A stretch of DNA of 64,000 nt, from contig CAVSZD010000007.1 in NCBI GenBank assembly GCA_963732355.1, forward strand, positions 1 through 64,000, in the 5' to 3' direction. The translations under genes were made by a program, and so were the position numbers. This DNA is from JADKAV01 sp963732355. Lineage in GTDB: Bacteria > Actinomycetota > Actinomycetes > S36-B12 > UBA10799. The notes beneath the pieces are model-generated. The model was not told the origin of the DNA. It searched no databases and saw only the letters and a program-made list of their open reading frames with translations. Positions 35,526-45,485 of this stretch are shown here, piece by piece (positions within the stretch are counted from its first letter, which is position 1; each line of letters opens with the position of its first letter).

Positions 35526-37673
35526 ATGCAGCGCCACTACGCGCAGCACTTGGCTGACTACCCGGTGGACAGAAGCCCCGAGGACGTCCTCGCAGCGACG
35601 GTCAAAGAGGATTCGCTGCCGCAGACCAGAGCACACGTCTACGCCCTCGTACTGGCTCTGCTCGCGGCCCTGTCAACCTGCCTGCTGCTGGTCGCCTTCA
35701 ACGAGCGTGGCCAGTTGCACGGGGTTCCGGTGTCCGTGGTGGGAGCACCGGTGATGGTCACCAGCCTCGTGGACGACCTCGGTTCGCAGGTCGATGTCCG
35801 ACAGACCGTCGACGAAACCGCCGCCTTCGCGGACCTGGCCGCGGGCAGGTCGCGCGCTGCTCTGGTCGTGGACCTGGGTACCACGACGGACACCCTCGTC
35901 ATCCCCGCGGGCCAGAATGAACGCGCTGACGCAGCGCTCGTGGATGAACTGCGAGCCGTCCAGGCTTTGCGGGGACGGTCCTTGGACGTGCAGATGCGCG
36001 ATCTCGGGCGAGGCAGTAGAACAGCTCACGATCTGGCTGCTGGTGCCCTCATCCTGGGCTTCCTCGTTGCGGCCCTCGCTTCTGTGGGTACCGGGCACGT
36101 GGCACACCGGATGCACCGACACGCAACGGCTGTGATCTCGCTTTCGGTCTGCGTAGTTGCGATCGGCGCGGCGGTGTCTGCCGGGTGGGCCAGCGCTTTG
36201 TGGCTCGCGATCGCCCTGACGATGGCCGTACTACTCACCCTCGCCCTGGAGGCGATGTTCGGCTGGACGGGGTTCGCGGTCGCGGCGGCGCTGTGTTTGA
36301 CGGTGGTCTGGCCGACCGTCCTCGGGATTGATCACGTCTTCCTGCCCGTGTGGATGCAGATGGGCTGGCACTGGTCGCCGACGGGATCGGCCGCCAGCGC
36401 GATCTTGTCGGCGATGATCTACGGCGGTACCGGCTTGCTCCATCACGGGCTGCAGATGCTGGTCTGGGTGGCCAGCGGGTTGCTGGCCCTGTGGCTGACC
36501 CGCCGTTCTCCGCGCCGGATCAACGGGCATGCATCCGTCCAGCGCAGGCGGATCGGGGCGGTCGTGGTTGGCTTCACAGCCCTGCTCCTGAGTGCTGTGG
36601 CTCTGGCACCCGGATCGGTTGTCGCAGGGTCGATATCAACCCCACTGGCGCCCGACCGACTATCACCTTGTGTTCGGATTCCCGAGGTCGATTCCATTGC
36701 GGACCTCAACCGCATCGCGCGAATGCCGCCCAATGCGTACTTCGCGGGGGCCGACGTGGGCGCGGATGTCGGCCTGGCAGACGGCCGCAGGCTCTGGTTG
36801 TTCGGCGACACACTGCGCGAGAACGCCGGGCTGGTGCGCAACTCGATGCTCGTGGCCGACGACCGATGCCTGCACGCGGTCGTGCCCGAGGATGGAGGTG
36901 CGGTCATCCCCGATCGTCCTCAATCCCAGGTCGGCTACTGGCCCATGTCCGCTGTGGCGATCAGCCTGCCCGGCTACGACCTGGTGCCGGTTTGGACCGA
37001 GCGCGTCAGGCAACAAGGATCCGGTGTTTTCGGCTTCGAAACGCTCGGTCCGTCCGTTGCGGTTTTCGTCGTGCGGCCCGGTGAGGTCCCACAACTGGTG
37101 GCCATGAAGGATCTCACCGCCGACACGACCGATCTACAGCAGCCGGCGTGGGGCGCGGCATCAGCGATCGATGGCGAGTGGGTGTATTTGTACGGGACGG
37201 CCAACGCCGGCGGCACTTGGGGCTTCTCGGTGCAGGTCGCACGCCTTCACGTTGACGACCTCCTCGACCCCACCCGACTGCAGTACTGGGACGGCTTCGA
37301 TTGGAACTACTCCGCAGGCACCGCCGCCGAGGTGATCCCAGCGGCCGGCGGTACTTCCCAGATCTTCAGCGTCTTCCACAAGGGCGACACGTGGTACGCG
37401 GTGTCCAAGCAGGACGAGTTCCTCGGCTCGTACCTGCGGGTATGGATCGCTGCAGCCCCGACCGGGCCCTTCTACGCCGGGCCGGTCTTGGCGATCCTGC
37501 CATCTGACCTCGAGGCCGGGCACTTCACGTACATGGCTCTCGCCCATCCCGAAGTGCTCCCGGAGGATGACAGCATGGTCGTCTCCTACAGTCGCAACGA
37601 CGTCAATCTCCAGCACATCGTGGACGACCCGGTTCAATACCGGCCGCGGTTCCTGCGCGTGTGGTTCCCATGA
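35526..37673 (+). CDS. YhgE/ABC-2-like membrane protein fused to a beta-propeller-like domain
   Basis: 715 residues. One membrane helix near residue 40 precedes an outside segment of about 110 residues, then about six helices to residue 365: the layout of YhgE/ABC-2-type membrane proteins. The rest, about 350 residues, is soluble and outside, with repeats such as DGRRLWLFGDTL, DGEWVYLYGTAN and GDTWYAVSKQDEFLGSYLRVW that resemble DUF4185/GH43-like propellers. I do not know this fusion. It lies after P4 and is probably its own unit. Possible roles are polymer export or surface carbohydrate binding. Confidence 0.65.
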   Translation: MQRHYAQHLADYPVDRSPEDVLAATVKEDSLPQTRAHVYALVLALLAALSTCLLLVAFNERGQLHGVPVSVVGAPVMVTSLVDDLGSQVDVRQTVDETAAFADLAAGRSRAALVVDLGTTTDTLVIPAGQNERADAALVDELRAVQALRGRSLDVQMRDLGRGSRTAHDLAAGALILGFLVAALASVGTGHVAHRMHRHATAVISLSVCVVAIGAAVSAGWASALWLAIALTMAVLLTLALEAMFGWTGFAVAAALCLTVVWPTVLGIDHVFLPVWMQMGWHWSPTGSAASAILSAMIYGGTGLLHHGLQMLVWVASGLLALWLTRRSPRRINGHASVQRRRIGAVVVGFTALLLSAVALAPGSVVAGSISTPLAPDRLSPCVRIPEVDSIADLNRIARMPPNAYFAGADVGADVGLADGRRLWLFGDTLRENAGLVRNSMLVADDRCLHAVVPEDGGAVIPDRPQSQVGYWPMSAVAISLPGYDLVPVWTERVRQQGSGVFGFETLGPSVAVFVVRPGEVPQLVAMKDLTADTTDLQQPAWGAASAIDGEWVYLYGTANAGGTWGFSVQVARLHVDDLLDPTRLQYWDGFDWNYSAGTAAEVIPAAGGTSQIFSVFHKGDTWYAVSKQDEFLGSYLRVWIAAAPTGPFYAGPVLAILPSDLEAGHFTYMALAHPEVLPEDDSMVVSYSRNDVNLQHIVDDPVQYRPRFLRVWFP

Positions 37674-37693
37674 TGTCTGCCTTAGGCGTCCTG

Positions 37694-37761
37694 GTTAGAG
37701 GTTGTGGTCCTGGTTAGCGAATCCACGCGTGTTTTCGCTAACCAACAGCACAACCTCTAAC
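37694..37761. repeat. 68-bp palindrome P5
   Basis: Same sequence type as P4. It sits between the convergent 3' ends of the membrane fusion gene and proS. Confidence 0.9.
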
Positions 37762-37777
37762 GCGGGCAGAGTCGCGG

Positions 37778-39526
37778 TCAGCGGCCGCAGGCCTTGAGCA
37801 CCTCGGCTACCGCTGCAGCCACCGGCACATCCTCACGGACTCCGCTGGCCCGGTCCTTGATCTCCACCATGCCGTCGGCCAGACGCTTGCCGACCACCAG
37901 GATCGTGGGTACCCCGAGCAGTTCGGAGTCGTTGAACTTCACGCCCGGCGACGCCTTGCGGTCGTCATACAGCACCCGCACCCCCTCGTCCTCAAGGGCA
38001 AGACCGATCTCCTCGGCGGTGGTGAAGACCGCCGGGTCCTTGCCCGTGGCCACGATGTGTACATCGGCCGGGGCGACCTCCCGAGGCCAGATCAACCCCT
38101 TGTCGTCGTGGTACTGCTCGGCAATGGCGGCCACTGCACGGGACACCCCGATCCCGTAAGACCCCATGGTCACCACCCGGGCCTTGCCGTTCTCGTCGAG
38201 CACGGTCAGGTCCAGGGCTTCGGCGTACTTGCGTCCAAGCTGGAAGATGTGCCCGATCTCAATTCCGCGGGCGCTGTGCAGCGGTCCCGAGCCATCGGGT
38301 GCGGGGTCACCGTCACGCACTTCGGCTGCCTCTATGGTTCCGTCCGGGGTGAAGTCGCGTCCGCACACAAGCTCGAAGACGTGTCGGCCGGGCTCATTCG
38401 CACCGGTTATCCAGGCCGTGCCCGGGACGACCCGCGGGTCGACCAAGAATGGGATCCCCCGGTCCTCACCCAGCGCCTGAGGGCCGATGTAGCCCTTCAC
38501 CAACTGTGGGTAGCGCGCGAAGTCTGCCTCCTCAAAAGGAACGGGTACCGCTGGCGCCACCTGGGCCTCGAGCCGTTTCATGTCGACCTCGCGGTCGCCC
38601 GGCAGGCCCACGACCAAGGGCGACACCGAACCGTCCGGGTACTGCAGGCGAAGGACCACGTTCTTGAGCGTGTCGGCAGCCACCCAAGCGCGGTCCGCCC
38701 GCGGGAACCGGGCGTTGGCCAAGTCCACCAGGGTTTCGATGGTCGGGGTGTCGGGAGTGTCCTCAACGTGGGCAGCGGGCAGGCCTGCGACCTCGATCGG
38801 CGCGGGCGGCACAGTGACCACCGCCTCCACGTTTGCGGCATAGCCTGCGTCGGAACGGACGAACGTGTCCTCACCGGACTCACACGGAGCCAGAAATTCC
38901 TCGCTGGCTGACCCACCCATTGCCCCGGACATGGCCGAAACGATCACGTACTCCAGGCCCAACCGGTCGAATGTCTTGATGTAGGCCTCGCGGTGCCGGT
39001 CGTATGACTTCTGCAGTCCCTGGTCGTCAATGTCGAAGGAGTACGAGTCCTTCATGACGAACTCGCGGCCCCGAAGGATCCCTGCCCGCGGACGCGCCTC
39101 ATCGCGGTACTTGGTCTGGATCTGGTAGATCACCAGCGGCAGGTCCTTGTAGGAGGAGTACTCCCCCTTGACCAGCAGCGTGAACATCTCCTCATGCGTG
39201 GGCCCCAGCAGGTAGTCGGCGCCCTTACGGTCCTGCAGGCGCATAAGAGTGTCGCCGTATTCGGTCCAGCGGCCGGTCGCTTCGTAGGGCTCGCGCGGCA
39301 GCAGCGCCGGGAAGTGGACCTCCTGGAAACCGGCCGCGTCCATCTCCTCACGCACGATGCGCTCCACGTTGCGATACACGATGTAGCCCAGCGGCAACCA
39401 CGTGAAGACACCTGGTGCCACACGCCGGACAAGCCCGGCCCTGACCAGCAGTTTGTGGCTCGGGACCTCGGCGTCAGCGGGGTCTTCGCGCAGGGTTCGC
39501 AGGAACAACGTGGACATTCTCAGCAC
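37778..39526 (-). CDS. proS: Prolyl-tRNA synthetase
   Basis: 582 residues, the length of the M. tuberculosis enzyme. Class II synthetase of the bacterial type with the editing insertion between motifs 2 and 3. Features are MSTLFLRTLREDPADAEVPSH at the N-terminus, GPTHEEMFT, and motif 3 GSYGIGVSRAVAA. The GTG start (VLRMSTLF) matches the common actinobacterial N-terminus. Confidence 0.94.
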   Translation of the reverse strand: MLRMSTLFLRTLREDPADAEVPSHKLLVRAGLVRRVAPGVFTWLPLGYIVYRNVERIVREEMDAAGFQEVHFPALLPREPYEATGRWTEYGDTLMRLQDRKGADYLLGPTHEEMFTLLVKGEYSSYKDLPLVIYQIQTKYRDEARPRAGILRGREFVMKDSYSFDIDDQGLQKSYDRHREAYIKTFDRLGLEYVIVSAMSGAMGGSASEEFLAPCESGEDTFVRSDAGYAANVEAVVTVPPAPIEVAGLPAAHVEDTPDTPTIETLVDLANARFPRADRAWVAADTLKNVVLRLQYPDGSVSPLVVGLPGDREVDMKRLEAQVAPAVPVPFEEADFARYPQLVKGYIGPQALGEDRGIPFLVDPRVVPGTAWITGANEPGRHVFELVCGRDFTPDGTIEAAEVRDGDPAPDGSGPLHSARGIEIGHIFQLGRKYAEALDLTVLDENGKARVVTMGSYGIGVSRAVAAIAEQYHDDKGLIWPREVAPADVHIVATGKDPAVFTTAEEIGLALEDEGVRVLYDDRKASPGVKFNDSELLGVPTILVVGKRLADGMVEIKDRASGVREDVPVAAAVAEVLKACGR

Positions 39527-39644
39527 GAGTGCAAGCGTAGGGCACCGCCACGAATAGCCCACACCCCCACGTTGGCCAGCAGATTCCCCGGCAATCCTGT
39601 CCCCCGGGGATTAGCGTGTGAGACAGCGACGAAGGGGAGTCACA

Positions 39645-42282
39645 GTGCAGCCTCGGAATATTCTGGTGCCCGCAACCATCGCAGCCTTGATCACCGGCCT
39701 GGCCCTGCCAACCGCCGCACTTAACCCCAGGGTCGAGCCGACAGTATTGAGCGCGGCGAAGAAGCAGTCGTCCTCGGTGACCGTGAAGGTTCCGTCATCG
39801 AAGACCTTCGTATCGGACAACGTTCCGGCCACGGTGCAGGTCACCCCGGCGAGCAAGCGGGCCGTTGAGATCCAGACGCGCTCCAAGACCAACACGTGGG
39901 AGACCGTGGCCAAGGCCAAGACCAACAAGTCGGGCAAGGTCAAGATCAACTTCACTACGTACCGCAGCGGCGACTACAAAGTGCGTGCGGTCGTTCCGGA
40001 GTCCAAGGGGTTCGCCTCGGCGACCAGTAAATCGCGATCACTGAAGTCCACCTACGAGCCCTTCAGCGACCCGCCCACCGACAAGCTCAGCCCAATGATC
40101 CCGGGTGCGTTGACTTTGTCCAATAAGGCGAAGGGCCAGTTCGGCTCGGGTCAGTTCACAGCCGGCGAGTTCGTCGTATCTGCCCCACAGTCCGGGAAGC
40201 CGAGCATCACTGTCACGGACGGCGCCGGCCGCGTTGCATGGGCCAGCACACCGGGCAAGGCCTTTGTGACTGCAGCCCGCAGCAAAGTGCGCTGGTTCCA
40301 GCGCTCGACCGCGGGCGCGTTCTGGCCCCAGGTTCAGCGCAAGGTGCGATTGACCGAACAGAAGGTCGAATCGGTTCAGGCATCCGGAGGAACCGTCACG
40401 GTCAAGGGAAGCGTGCGTGGCGAGGGCAAGAAGGCGTTCTTCACGATGACTTTGACCTCGGTGCAGCGTTCGGCCGACGTCGCCGCCCTTCAGATGGACG
40501 TGAGCTTCAACGCCAAGAAGTCCGATGTCACACCCAACAGCGTGCAGGTCACCTCGGGACGTTCATCGAAGGCCGGAGTGCACGGTTTCGGTAACCAGTT
40601 CCAGAAGTTCAACCTGTCCGGTCAACTGCTGCCGATACTGGTCCAGGAGCAAGGCGTCACCCGCGGCGAGCCACCGGCGGCAGCGGCAGTTGACTCCGCG
40701 ACGTGGGGCGCAGGCAACCTGAAGACCACCTACGGAGCCTGGCCGACCTACGTCACCGACCAGTACCGCTCGTTCGAACTGGCCGACACCGTGACCGGCG
40801 GTTCGTTCAGCGTGGCGGACACCCGGCGCGACAAGCAGATCTCCCTGGAGTCCTACGCCAAGTCCTACAGCGCCATGGTCCTCGCGCGCGACAACGGTCA
40901 AGCCCTGTTGCGGGCTCGAGCTGCTGGCACGTCGCGGCCGGTCCTTGCGGACTGGGTGCAGCGCGGGGCCGTTCTGGGGCTGCAAGGGGGCACGGACAAG
41001 GTCCGCCAGGTCGTGGCCGACATGCAGGCCGCGGGCACAAAGATCAGCGCGGTTTGGCTGCAGGACTGGGTCGGCAAGCGGGTCACCGTCTTCGGCGAGC
41101 AGTTGTGGTGGACCTGGCAACTCAACCGCGGCACCTACCCCGGCTGGGAGCAGATGGTCGCCGATTTCAAGGCCCAGGACATCCGGGTGATGACCTACAT
41201 CAACCCCTTCGTCATCAACCAGGACGAGGTCAACGGGGTGCCCATCCGCAACTACTACAAGGAGGGCGAGCAGAAGGGCTTCCTGGTGAAGAACCAGGTC
41301 GGGGACACCTACGTCGTCGAGACGATCGGCTTCCCGACGGCATTGGTCGATCTGACCAATCCCGAAGCGCGCGACTGGTACGCCGACATCATCGCCACAG
41401 AGGTCCTCGGCGTAGGGGCCACCGGCTTCATGGCCGACTTCGCCGAGTACCTGCCGTTCGACAGCGTGCTGTTCAACGGAAGTGCCGCCAAGCAGCACAA
41501 CCGTTGGCCGCAACTGTGGGCCAAGACCGTGCGCGAAGGCTGCAACCGCGGCGGGGTGCCGGACTGCGTGGCGTTCTTCCGCTCCAGTTACCTCGGCTCC
41601 CCGAAGAATGCCCCGCTCATGTGGGCCGGTGACCAGATGGTCAACTACGCCCGCGAGGACGGCATGGCCAGCGCGGTCGAGGGAATGTTGGCCGCCGGCG
41701 TTTCCGGTGCGCCCCTATGGCACAGCGACATCGGCGGTTACACCAGCATCAACGCCGGGGTGAAGAACTTCTTGCGCCCCGCCGCAGTTGAACGCCCGCT
41801 GGGCACAGATGCAGGCCTTCGGCGTGGTGATGCGCACCCACGAGACGAACCGGCCGAAGCTCAACCAGCAGGTCTACGACGACGCCACGACACGGGCCCA
41901 GTTCGCCCTAGCCTCGAAAATCTATGCGGCCCTGTACGAATACCGCAAGGGCGTGATCGACGAGGCTGTCAAGGACGGCATCCCCGCGATGCGCCACACA
42001 TGGCTGGTCTACCCGGGCACGAAGGCCGCTGATCAGGATCTGCAGTTCTTCCTCGGCGACCATCTGCTCGTCGCACCGGTCTACGAGGAGAACGCGACCA
42101 CCGTGCAGGTGACCTTCCCACCGGGGCAGTGGAAGCACGTCCTCACCGGCGAGGTCTTCCCCGGCGACTCGCAGGCAACCGTGAACGCACCGCTGGACAC
42201 TCCGGCAGCCTTCGTGAAGGTGGGCGATCCCGTAGGTGAGGAGATCCTGGCCGCAATGGCGGCGGCCGGGCTGACACCGTAG
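39645..42282 (+). CDS. Secreted GH31 glycosidase, YihQ-like (+1 frameshift near 41778)
   Basis: About 878 residues once corrected. The GTG is preceded by AAGGGGAG and followed by a signal peptide. A beta-sandwich of about 120 residues precedes the GH31 part. The catalytic segment resembles the sulfoquinovosidase subgroup: QDWVGKRVTVFGEQLWW, nucleophile Asp in GFMADFAEYLPFD, acid/base Asp in MWAGDQMVNY. The frame breaks in a CCCC run at 41777–41780; with one C fewer it reads FLRPPQLNARWAQMQAFG and continues to the stop. Substrate uncertain: one expected sulfonate-binding arginine is Gln here. Confidence 0.82.
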
Positions 42283-42497
42283 GGGCGGTGCCGGGGTGGC
42301 GCCGAGCCGCCCCGAGCCGCCGCCGAGCCGCCGCCAAGCGGCCCCCAAGCGGTTGGTTAGAGGTTGTGCTGTTGGTTAGCGAAACAACGCGTGGATTCGC
42401 TAACCAACAGCACAACCTCTAACGCGGGCGGCCGGGGCGGCCCGGGCGGCCGGGCGGCCGGGCAGACCGGGCAGCCAGACCGCAGCCACCCCACCCC
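42283..42497. other. GC-rich intergenic gap with palindrome
   Basis: Between convergent genes. It holds Gly/Arg-type GC repeats (GCCGAGCCGCC units before, GGGCGGCC units after) on either side of palindrome P6. No coding signal seen. Confidence 0.6.
42356..42423. repeat. 68-bp palindrome P6 (perfect arms)
   Basis: The most regular copy: 28-base perfect arms around a 12-base centre (ACAACGCGTGGA). Its centre is inverted relative to the other five, showing that the element occurs in both orientations. Confidence 0.92.
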
Positions 42498-43361
42498 TCA
42501 CCACGAGGGCATCCGGGGCCTGCGAACCGGGACCGCCCCCGCATACCTGAACCGGGCATCGAGCTGTGCGGGCCTGGTCAACTGCTGCCAGACAACGTGC
42601 AAGACCTGGTACCCCAACTCTTGAAGATCACCGTCGCGCAGCAGTTGCAGGATCACCTTGATCTCGCCTTGCCGCTTGTACTTGATGGCTCCGTCGAACT
42701 CGACGGCGATCCTGGTTCCCTCGATCAAGAAGTCGAGGCGAGCGGCCCTTTCGCCGCTGCGGACCTCCACCTGGCTGATGAGGTCGTAACCCAGCCCATT
42801 GGCCAGCATCCGCGTCCATGTCTCACCGGGCGATTCCGCCAGCGGGTCGGCACTCGCAGCGACCCAGCGCATCCGACTGGCACCATGGCGCCCAACCATT
42901 TCATCCGCGGCCGACCGCAAACCGTCAACGGAGCACAGACCGCTGGCCAACATGGCGTCCGCCACGATCAATGCGTCGCGGGCTGTCAGCACCCGCGCAC
43001 AATCCAGCACGGTCGCCTCTGGAGCGCTGAGGCGAAAGTCGCGGTGTCCCGCACAGGGCCCGTCGGGCATGACCTGGACGTCTCCTGCGTAACGCCCGCG
43101 CGCGATGTTGCGCACGAACACCTCAGACGGCACGCCGCCCACCAAGGGCAGTTCGTACACGAACGCGGCCGAGGGTCCCGCCAAGGCAGCCGCCGGGTCC
43201 AGCCGCGCCATGACCGCATGGCACTTGGCCAAGTACTCCTGCTCGGGTGTCAGGCCCTGTGGCACGTAGGCACCCCAGGTCAAGGGTTTGTCTGTGCGCC
43301 GCACGCGCTGCACTTCGGCTCCGGTAGCGCCGTCGGCAACCAAGTCGCTGATCCGTTTCAC
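42498..43361 (-). CDS. DUF559/AbiEi-like protein
   Basis: 287 residues, a distant relative of the gene at 12709–13548. The N-terminal half has an AbiEi-like domain (AALAGPSAAFVYELPLVGG, LSAPEATVLDCARVL). The C-terminal half has ESPGETWTRMLAN, RLDFLIEGTRIAVEFDG and a following KYKRQGE, consistent with the E…D…ExD-like PD-(D/E)XK layout of DUF559 proteins. It stands alone, with palindrome P6 75 bases beyond its stop. A defence or DNA-repair role is possible but unproven. Confidence 0.65.
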   Translation of the reverse strand: MKRISDLVADGATGAEVQRVRRTDKPLTWGAYVPQGLTPEQEYLAKCHAVMARLDPAAALAGPSAAFVYELPLVGGVPSEVFVRNIARGRYAGDVQVMPDGPCAGHRDFRLSAPEATVLDCARVLTARDALIVADAMLASGLCSVDGLRSAADEMVGRHGASRMRWVAASADPLAESPGETWTRMLANGLGYDLISQVEVRSGERAARLDFLIEGTRIAVEFDGAIKYKRQGEIKVILQLLRDGDLQELGYQVLHVVWQQLTRPAQLDARFRYAGAVPVRRPRMPSW

Positions 43362-43450
43362 AACGTCCAGCCTGTGCCCTCAGCAGGAAGCAGTGGGCAA
43401 AACCGTGGCCCGGCTGTGGATGACCACAGGCTGCCGTCCACAGCGCGCCG

Positions 43451-44285
43451 CTAGAACAAGACGGTGGCGAACTCCCCCACCTGCTCGAACCCGACACGCT
43501 GGTAGGACGCGAGGGCGGCGTGGTTGTAGTCGTTGACGTACAGGCTGACGGTGGTAGCGAAATTCCTGCGCGTCAATTGGACTACCGCGGCCATGCCCGG
43601 ACTCCGAAACGTGCTGCCCCCGGTGGGACGGGTCCACCCATACACCCTGGATCTGTGCCACCTCGTCCGAAACGACACCGACCTCGGCCTTGAACAGCAC
43701 TTCGCCTTCGTCGACGATGAGGAACGCGCGACCCTGCCGGATGAGCGCCGCCACCCGCCTGCGATAGCCCGAGCCTCCGTCCGGGACGAGCGGGCTGATC
43801 CCCAGTTCTTCGGTGAACATCGCCACACACGCGGGGAAGAGCAACTCGAGGTCGTCCATGGTGGCTTGCCGAACGCGGGCGTCCGGTTGGACGTCGGGCA
43901 CGCGACTGATGCTCAACATGGGCTGCGACGAGCGCACATCGCGGGCCGGGCCCCAGGCGTCTGCGACCTGGTCGTAGAAGGCCAACACCGCCTCGGCCGG
44001 ACCGACGATCGAGGAGCAACGTCGAGGCACGACCTTCGCCCGCGCGGCGAACCCAGCGATGGCTGAGGGCAGGACACAGATCGGCACGACATTGGCCCCC
44101 AGGTAGAGCGCCGAACGCAGATCCTTGCCGTCGAACCATCCCCACACCTCGGCGCCGATGGCAGAACCCACACCGATCGTCTGCAACCTCTCCCCGACCA
44201 TCGCGTAGGACACGGGGTCAGTGGCCAGCAGAGTGCGAAGCGCGGGGGCGTCGGCTCCGGTGAGCAGACGGACCGACCCGGTCAC
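43451..44285 (-). CDS. DUF4081–GNAT acetyltransferase (+1 frameshift near 43608)
   Basis: 277 residues once corrected. An N-terminal DUF4081-like half is followed by a GNAT domain. The frame breaks in an AAA run (43607–43609, minus-strand TTT); with one base fewer it reads WVDPSHRGQHVRSPGMAAVV and runs to SYQRVGFEQVGEFATVLF. The GTG start overlaps the ispG stop. In M. tuberculosis the same position after gcpE/ispG is held by the GNAT gene Rv2867c. Substrate unknown. Confidence 0.8.
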
Positions 44286-45437
44286 CCGACTGAGACGCTC
44301 GGCTCGCCGGAGGCCTCCATGGCCTCCGCCAGACGCATGGCCTCTTCGATGAGGGTCTCGACGATCGCGGCCTCCGGAACGGTCTTGATCACCTCACCCT
44401 TGACGAAGATCTGACCCTTGCCGTTGCCACTTGCCACCCCAAGGTCGGCCTCGCGGGCCTCTCCGGGACCGTTCACCACGCAGCCCATGACTGCAACGCG
44501 CAGTGGGACCTCCAGTCCCTCAAGACCCGCGGTCACCTGCTCGGCCAACGTGTAGACGTCGACCTGGGCGCGCCCACAACTCGGGACACGAGACGATCTC
44601 AAGGCCGCGCTGGCGCAGATTCAACGACTCCAGGATCTGCAAACCGACCTTGACCTCCTCGACGGGCGGCGCGGACAGCGAGACCCGGATCGTGTCACCG
44701 ATCCCTTCGGACAGAAGCGCACCGAAAGCGACCGCGGACTTGACCGTCCCCTGGAACGCCGGACCGGCCTCGGTCACCCCGAGGTGCAGGGGGTAGTCGC
44801 AGGCCGCGGCGAGTTGCCGGTAGGCCTGCACCATGACAACCGGATCATGGTGTTTGACCGAGATCTTGATGTCGCGGAACCCGTGCTCCTCGAACAGCGA
44901 GGCCTCCCACAGGGCACTGGCCACAAGCGCTTCAGGGGTCGCTTTGCCGTACTTCTCGAGCAAACGCTTGTCCAGCGAGCCAGCATTGACGCCGATCCGG
45001 ATCGGGGTTCCGGCCTCACCCGCGGCCCGGGCGATCTCGCCCACCTTGTCGTCGAAGGCCTTGATGTTGCCGGGGTTGACCCGCACCCCGGCGCACCCGG
45101 CATCGATGGCCGCGAACACGTATTTGGGCTGGAAATGGATGTCAGCGATGACCGGGATGTCAGCCTTCTTGGCGATGATGGGCAGCGCCTCGGCGTCATC
45201 CTGGCTCGGGACAGCGACGCGCACCACCTGGCAACCGGCGGTGGTCAACTCGGCGATCTGCTGCAGGGTGGCGTTCACATCGGCGGTGACGGTCGTAGTC
45301 ATCGACTGCACGCTGACCGGGGCATCCCCACCGACCTCCACGGGGTGGTGCGGGTGGCGCAGGGTGATCTTGCGCGTGACCCTTCGGTCGGCCAACGTAG
45401 GCGGCGGTCCCTCAGGCATTCCCAACGAAACGGTCAT
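44282..45437 (-). CDS. ispG: 4-hydroxy-3-methylbut-2-enyl diphosphate synthase (+1 frameshift near 44584)
   Basis: 384 residues once corrected; M. tuberculosis GcpE has 387. Iron-sulfur enzyme of the MEP isoprenoid pathway. Marks are SVQSMTTT, GIPVRIGVNAGSLD-like text at residues 130–145 and the cluster region. The break is inside the first cluster cysteine motif: as given it reads SCPELWARP; with one C fewer it is SCPSCGRAQVDVYTLAEQ and continues to MGCVVNGPGEA and the normal end. The MEP pathway gene dxr lies two genes upstream, so a functional IspG is expected. Confidence 0.88.
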
Positions 45438-45485
45438 GTCCTCAAGTATCCCTCATGTGCGGGCCGCCGCGACCGCCCCCGGCAC

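Noticed and set aside
27453..42423. 68-bp palindromes as plain rho-independent terminators
   Set aside because: No T-run on either side, exact length conservation, and several copies in one gap.
44560..44610. Programmed +1 frameshift controlling IspG
   Set aside because: The break hits the first cluster cysteine motif, has no slip site or stop-codon context, and other genes show the same kind of +1 insertion.
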